Source: CAYFVR01 sp046541515 (GTDB lineage: Bacteria; Desulfobacterota; Desulfobacteria; Desulfobacterales; Desulfococcaceae). Taken from it: a stretch of 17,878 bases of DNA. Position numbers and translations under genes: made by a program. The stretch spans positions 1 to 17,878 of the forward strand of contig JBKHDD010000101.1 in assembly GCA_046541515.1 (NCBI GenBank), in the 5' to 3' direction. Positions 15,769-17,878 of the stretch are shown here, in pieces. Each line of letters starts with the position of its first letter. Position 1 is the stretch's first letter. The notes beneath the pieces are model-generated. The model was not told the origin of the DNA, made no database searches, and worked only from the letters and a program-made list of their open reading frames with translations.

Positions 15769-15876
15769 ATCGATGATCTGAAAATTTTTCGTCATCGGGG
15801 TTTTTGTTTTTTTTAATATGCTGATCTGTATTGTTTAAAAAGCGAAAAAAGCTTGCCCTAAATTGTTTATATTTTT

Positions 15877-16583
15877 TTAACATATTTTTTTTACGAGAAC
15901 ATCCTTCGCAAGCCGCCAGAATCGTTCTGTCAAATTGAGATTTGAACTGTAGGCCGGAAGGAATTCAAGGCGCAATCGTGGATTGTTCTTCAGCCATTCT
16001 CGACCAATTTTCGCCCTGAAGCATTTCGCGTTGTCCAAAAAAATTCCGATTGAGGGAGCCTTCCGATGCCCGTTCGAGGCCTTGCCCAAGAATTCGATCG
16101 CTCTGCCGCCGTCGCAATTCTCCTCTCCCGCAAGATGTTCGAAGTCGCGGGTTTCCGCATTGCAAACCCCAAGAATGTTCAAACGCGTTCTTCCGGTGTT
16201 GGTTTCCAGGATCATGGGTTTCCCCGGACGCCCCCGGTATCGCTTCGGGACATTCTGACGAACCAAATGCATTCCATCTCCGAAAAGAAAGGCCGTTCCG
16301 GGTTCGGATTCCTCTTTCATTTTGAAATACGTGTGGATGAATTCCCTCCGCTCTTGGACGGCCGGGGATTCCCCGGAACAATTTTCGGTTCCATGAATTT
16401 GAAACCGCGCTTTTTCAATCTCTTCCGGACGGATTCGATTTGGTATCGCACGCCAAACTCTTCGAAAATGAGGCGCCGAGTCCCAAGCGAAGGCTGCTTT
16501 GGACCGGATGTCCCGTCTTGTCCGCTCTCTTCGGCGACCATTGGCAAAGTCCGGCCTACGCCGGAAGATTTGCGGGAGAGGTT
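15877..16583 (-). pseudogene. IS630-family transposase, frameshifted and N-terminally degraded
   Basis: The C-terminal catalytic domain is intact in one frame and belongs to the IS630/Tc1-like DDE group. It has FGDGMHLV with the first aspartate, RPGKPMILETNTGRTRLNIL, IFLDNAKCFRA with the second, and LPAYSSNLNLTERFWR with the glutamate, ending at TAA 15877. The preceding part (LGTRRLIFEEFGVRYQ, SVRKRLKKRGF) is in another frame, and the switch falls near 16360-16375. Upstream of 16583 that frame is stopped, and the N-terminal helix-turn-helix is not recognisable in any frame. Terminal inverted repeats were not found by eye. All three catalytic residues survive, so decay may be recent, but no intact start exists and mobility is unlikely. 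Confidence 0.75.
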
Positions 16584-16869
16584 TCAATGGAGGGGCGACA
16601 GGCCGGGATGGAATGTTTGACCCCCGGGATTTCAAGGCGTTGGGCCTTGGCCGGGGTAACGTGGCCCGCGACGATTCCAATGGCAATCCAAAATCCAATC
16701 CAAGCGTTTTTTGTTGATGATCCAAAATAAGATCGATTACGATTCAGTCAATTGGGTGTTTTTGAATTCCGGCGGAAGCTGGAATCCGGTTCAACGCCCC
16801 TCGGATCACTCGCGGAATTTGAGCAGGCCAAGACTTTGCGGCGGAACTCACAAAAAATGGCTTTTATCG

Positions 16870-17480
16870 TACATTCAACGTAACTATTCAGCTTCCCGTC
16901 ACGACGGGCACTGGCGGGCTGCCCTGGAAGGCTGGGGATAATTTGCCGGTAGGCTTGATGGAAGTGTTCGACGCGGGCTTTCGGCAGAGAGGACAGGCCG
17001 TTTTCCCTGGCCTCGTCCTTGGCCTCCGTCAAAAGGTCGATCATTTTTTTGCGGCCAATCCTGGCCGGTGGTTTCGGCGATTCCGACCAGCTCCCGCGGA
17101 TGGCGGGCGTTGCGCGCCGCGTGCGGGCATGGAAAGGCGCGACAGGCGGGCCTGTGGCCGTGAACCAGAGTCGCCGAAAAACGCTCCAGCGGACCGATGT
17201 CTTCGAACGCCTTCTTGTCTCGCTTGGGATGAACCCTGTAGCCGGTCATCTTAAAAAAAAGGACCAATGGAAGCCACAAGCGCAACCCGGAACCAGAATA
17301 GGATTGTCGAACCCGAAACGCAAGCCCTTCAAGAAAAAATGGAAGAGGGCGGACGTCAAATTTACGATTCTCTTGCGGACGGCGCGGTCCGCGCGGCGAC
17401 GGAAGTGGCGCGGAATTTGTCGATCTGGTTCGAGTTCGAGGAAACGATCTGAACGTCCCATTTGACTTGCTTGTTCCAAT
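16870..17480 (-). pseudogene. IS66-family transposase fragment, frameshifted
   Basis: The central part of an IS66 transposase can be read across frames. YRVHPKRDKKAFEDIG, then RFSATLVHGH and the degraded CPHAARNARHPREL lead to GIAETTGQDWPQK. Here a run of seven A residues (17044-17050 on the plus strand) shifts the frame; one A fewer would continue directly into MIDLLTEAKDEA and LSSLPKARVEHF. Similarity fades near 16870, before the region with the catalytic glutamate (NLAERDIR in relatives), which is missing. Upstream of about 17300 the frames are scrambled, and the N-terminal zinc-finger part is not recognised. No terminal repeats were found. It is a dead fragment; the outer limits given are approximate. 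Confidence 0.65.
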
Positions 17481-17878
17481 GCCGCGAAATTTTGTCGCGG
17501 CTTCGAGCTCTCGGCGCCCGAAAAGCCCTTCGCCTTGTTTCCTGTCGCGATTTCTGGATCGCGTTGCCCGCGGGAACGAAAATTCAGGTCCGGAGCCCGT
17601 TCTTCCCCAAAGCCGTCCCGAGGCCGGGGCGAAAAAACGCGGGCCGCAAAACAGGGGGGAACATCTGCTTCTTTCGCCCACGGGTTTTGTCCACAAGGCC
17701 GAACCGGGGCTTGCCTTCCGGTTCACGCCGCCGGCGGGACCGCAAGGCAGGATGTGTTTTTGTCCGCAAGATCGAACCGGGGCTTGCCTTCCGGGCCGTC
17801 CAGTTGGCGGTTCCGACGCCTTCTTTCGAGACGGCCAGCCGAATTCTCCGGCGGGACGGGGTCGGACTGAGCCCGAAC
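17480..17878. other. non-coding right end
   Basis: About 400 bases with no gene I can support on either strand. The longer frames here lack ribosome sites and family-like motifs. The only visible structure is the direct repeat pair listed separately. It may be remains of the 5' part of the IS66 element or of older insertions. Confidence 0.5.
17685..17794. repeat. pair of 37-base direct repeats, 73-base period
   Basis: Two near-identical copies start at 17685 and 17758. Both begin TTTTGTCC and end in GAACCGGGGCTTGCCTTCCGG, and they differ at three positions in the middle. The 36 bases between them are unique. Two copies are too few for a CRISPR array. They may be a partial tandem duplication or remains of element ends. 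Confidence 0.7.

Noticed and set aside
17267..17452. 61-codon plus-strand frame with an acidic, protein-like composition
   Set aside because: It is opposite the IS66 remnant, has no ribosome site, and shows no family motif.
17685..17794. CRISPR array
   Set aside because: Only two imperfect repeats and no cas genes in the window.

Overview
The window looks like a chromosomal stretch from a Gram-negative bacterium with high G+C core genes. Several genes are of types common in Desulfobacterota (the former Deltaproteobacteria): a DUF374 acyltransferase beside MsbA, LptG and Kdo transferase; a short ThiC ending in a CX2CX3C motif; a rhodanese/MauE-like/DUF1573 set; and a radical SAM/SPASM putative metalloenzyme maturase. 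The phylum is an inference from protein flavour, not a sequence match.

Plus strand, 199-5627: five tightly packed genes, DUF4395 membrane protein, DUF374 (LpxJ-like) late acyltransferase, msbA, lptG and waaA. Together they acylate and glycosylate lipid A, flip it across the inner membrane and feed it to the Lpt bridge. Just 29 bases after waaA, still on the plus strand, is a pair with visibly lower G+C: an OLD/AAA-type ATPase (5657-7096) and a Toprim-like protein (7099-7740), separated by two bases. This pair has the architecture of a two-gene anti-phage system and is the best candidate here for an undescribed one.

Minus strand, 10835 down to 7839: a membrane-anchored rhodanese, thiC, a DoxX/MauE-like membrane protein with an SCGC motif, and a DUF1573 exported protein broken by two frameshifts. 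The rhodanese, MauE-like and DUF1573 genes look like an envelope sulfur/thiol redox set, with thiC lying inside it. No TPP riboswitch is recognisable upstream of thiC.

Minus strand, 15657 down to 11036: catalase-peroxidase katG with a strong terminator, then a radical SAM/SPASM enzyme followed by a small exported protein with a CXXC motif.

Right end, 15877-17878: a graveyard of insertion sequences, with a frameshifted IS630-family transposase that still keeps its DDE residues and a truncated, frameshifted IS66-family transposase. Beyond these is non-coding sequence with one pair of 37-base direct repeats. No rRNA, tRNA or CRISPR array was found.
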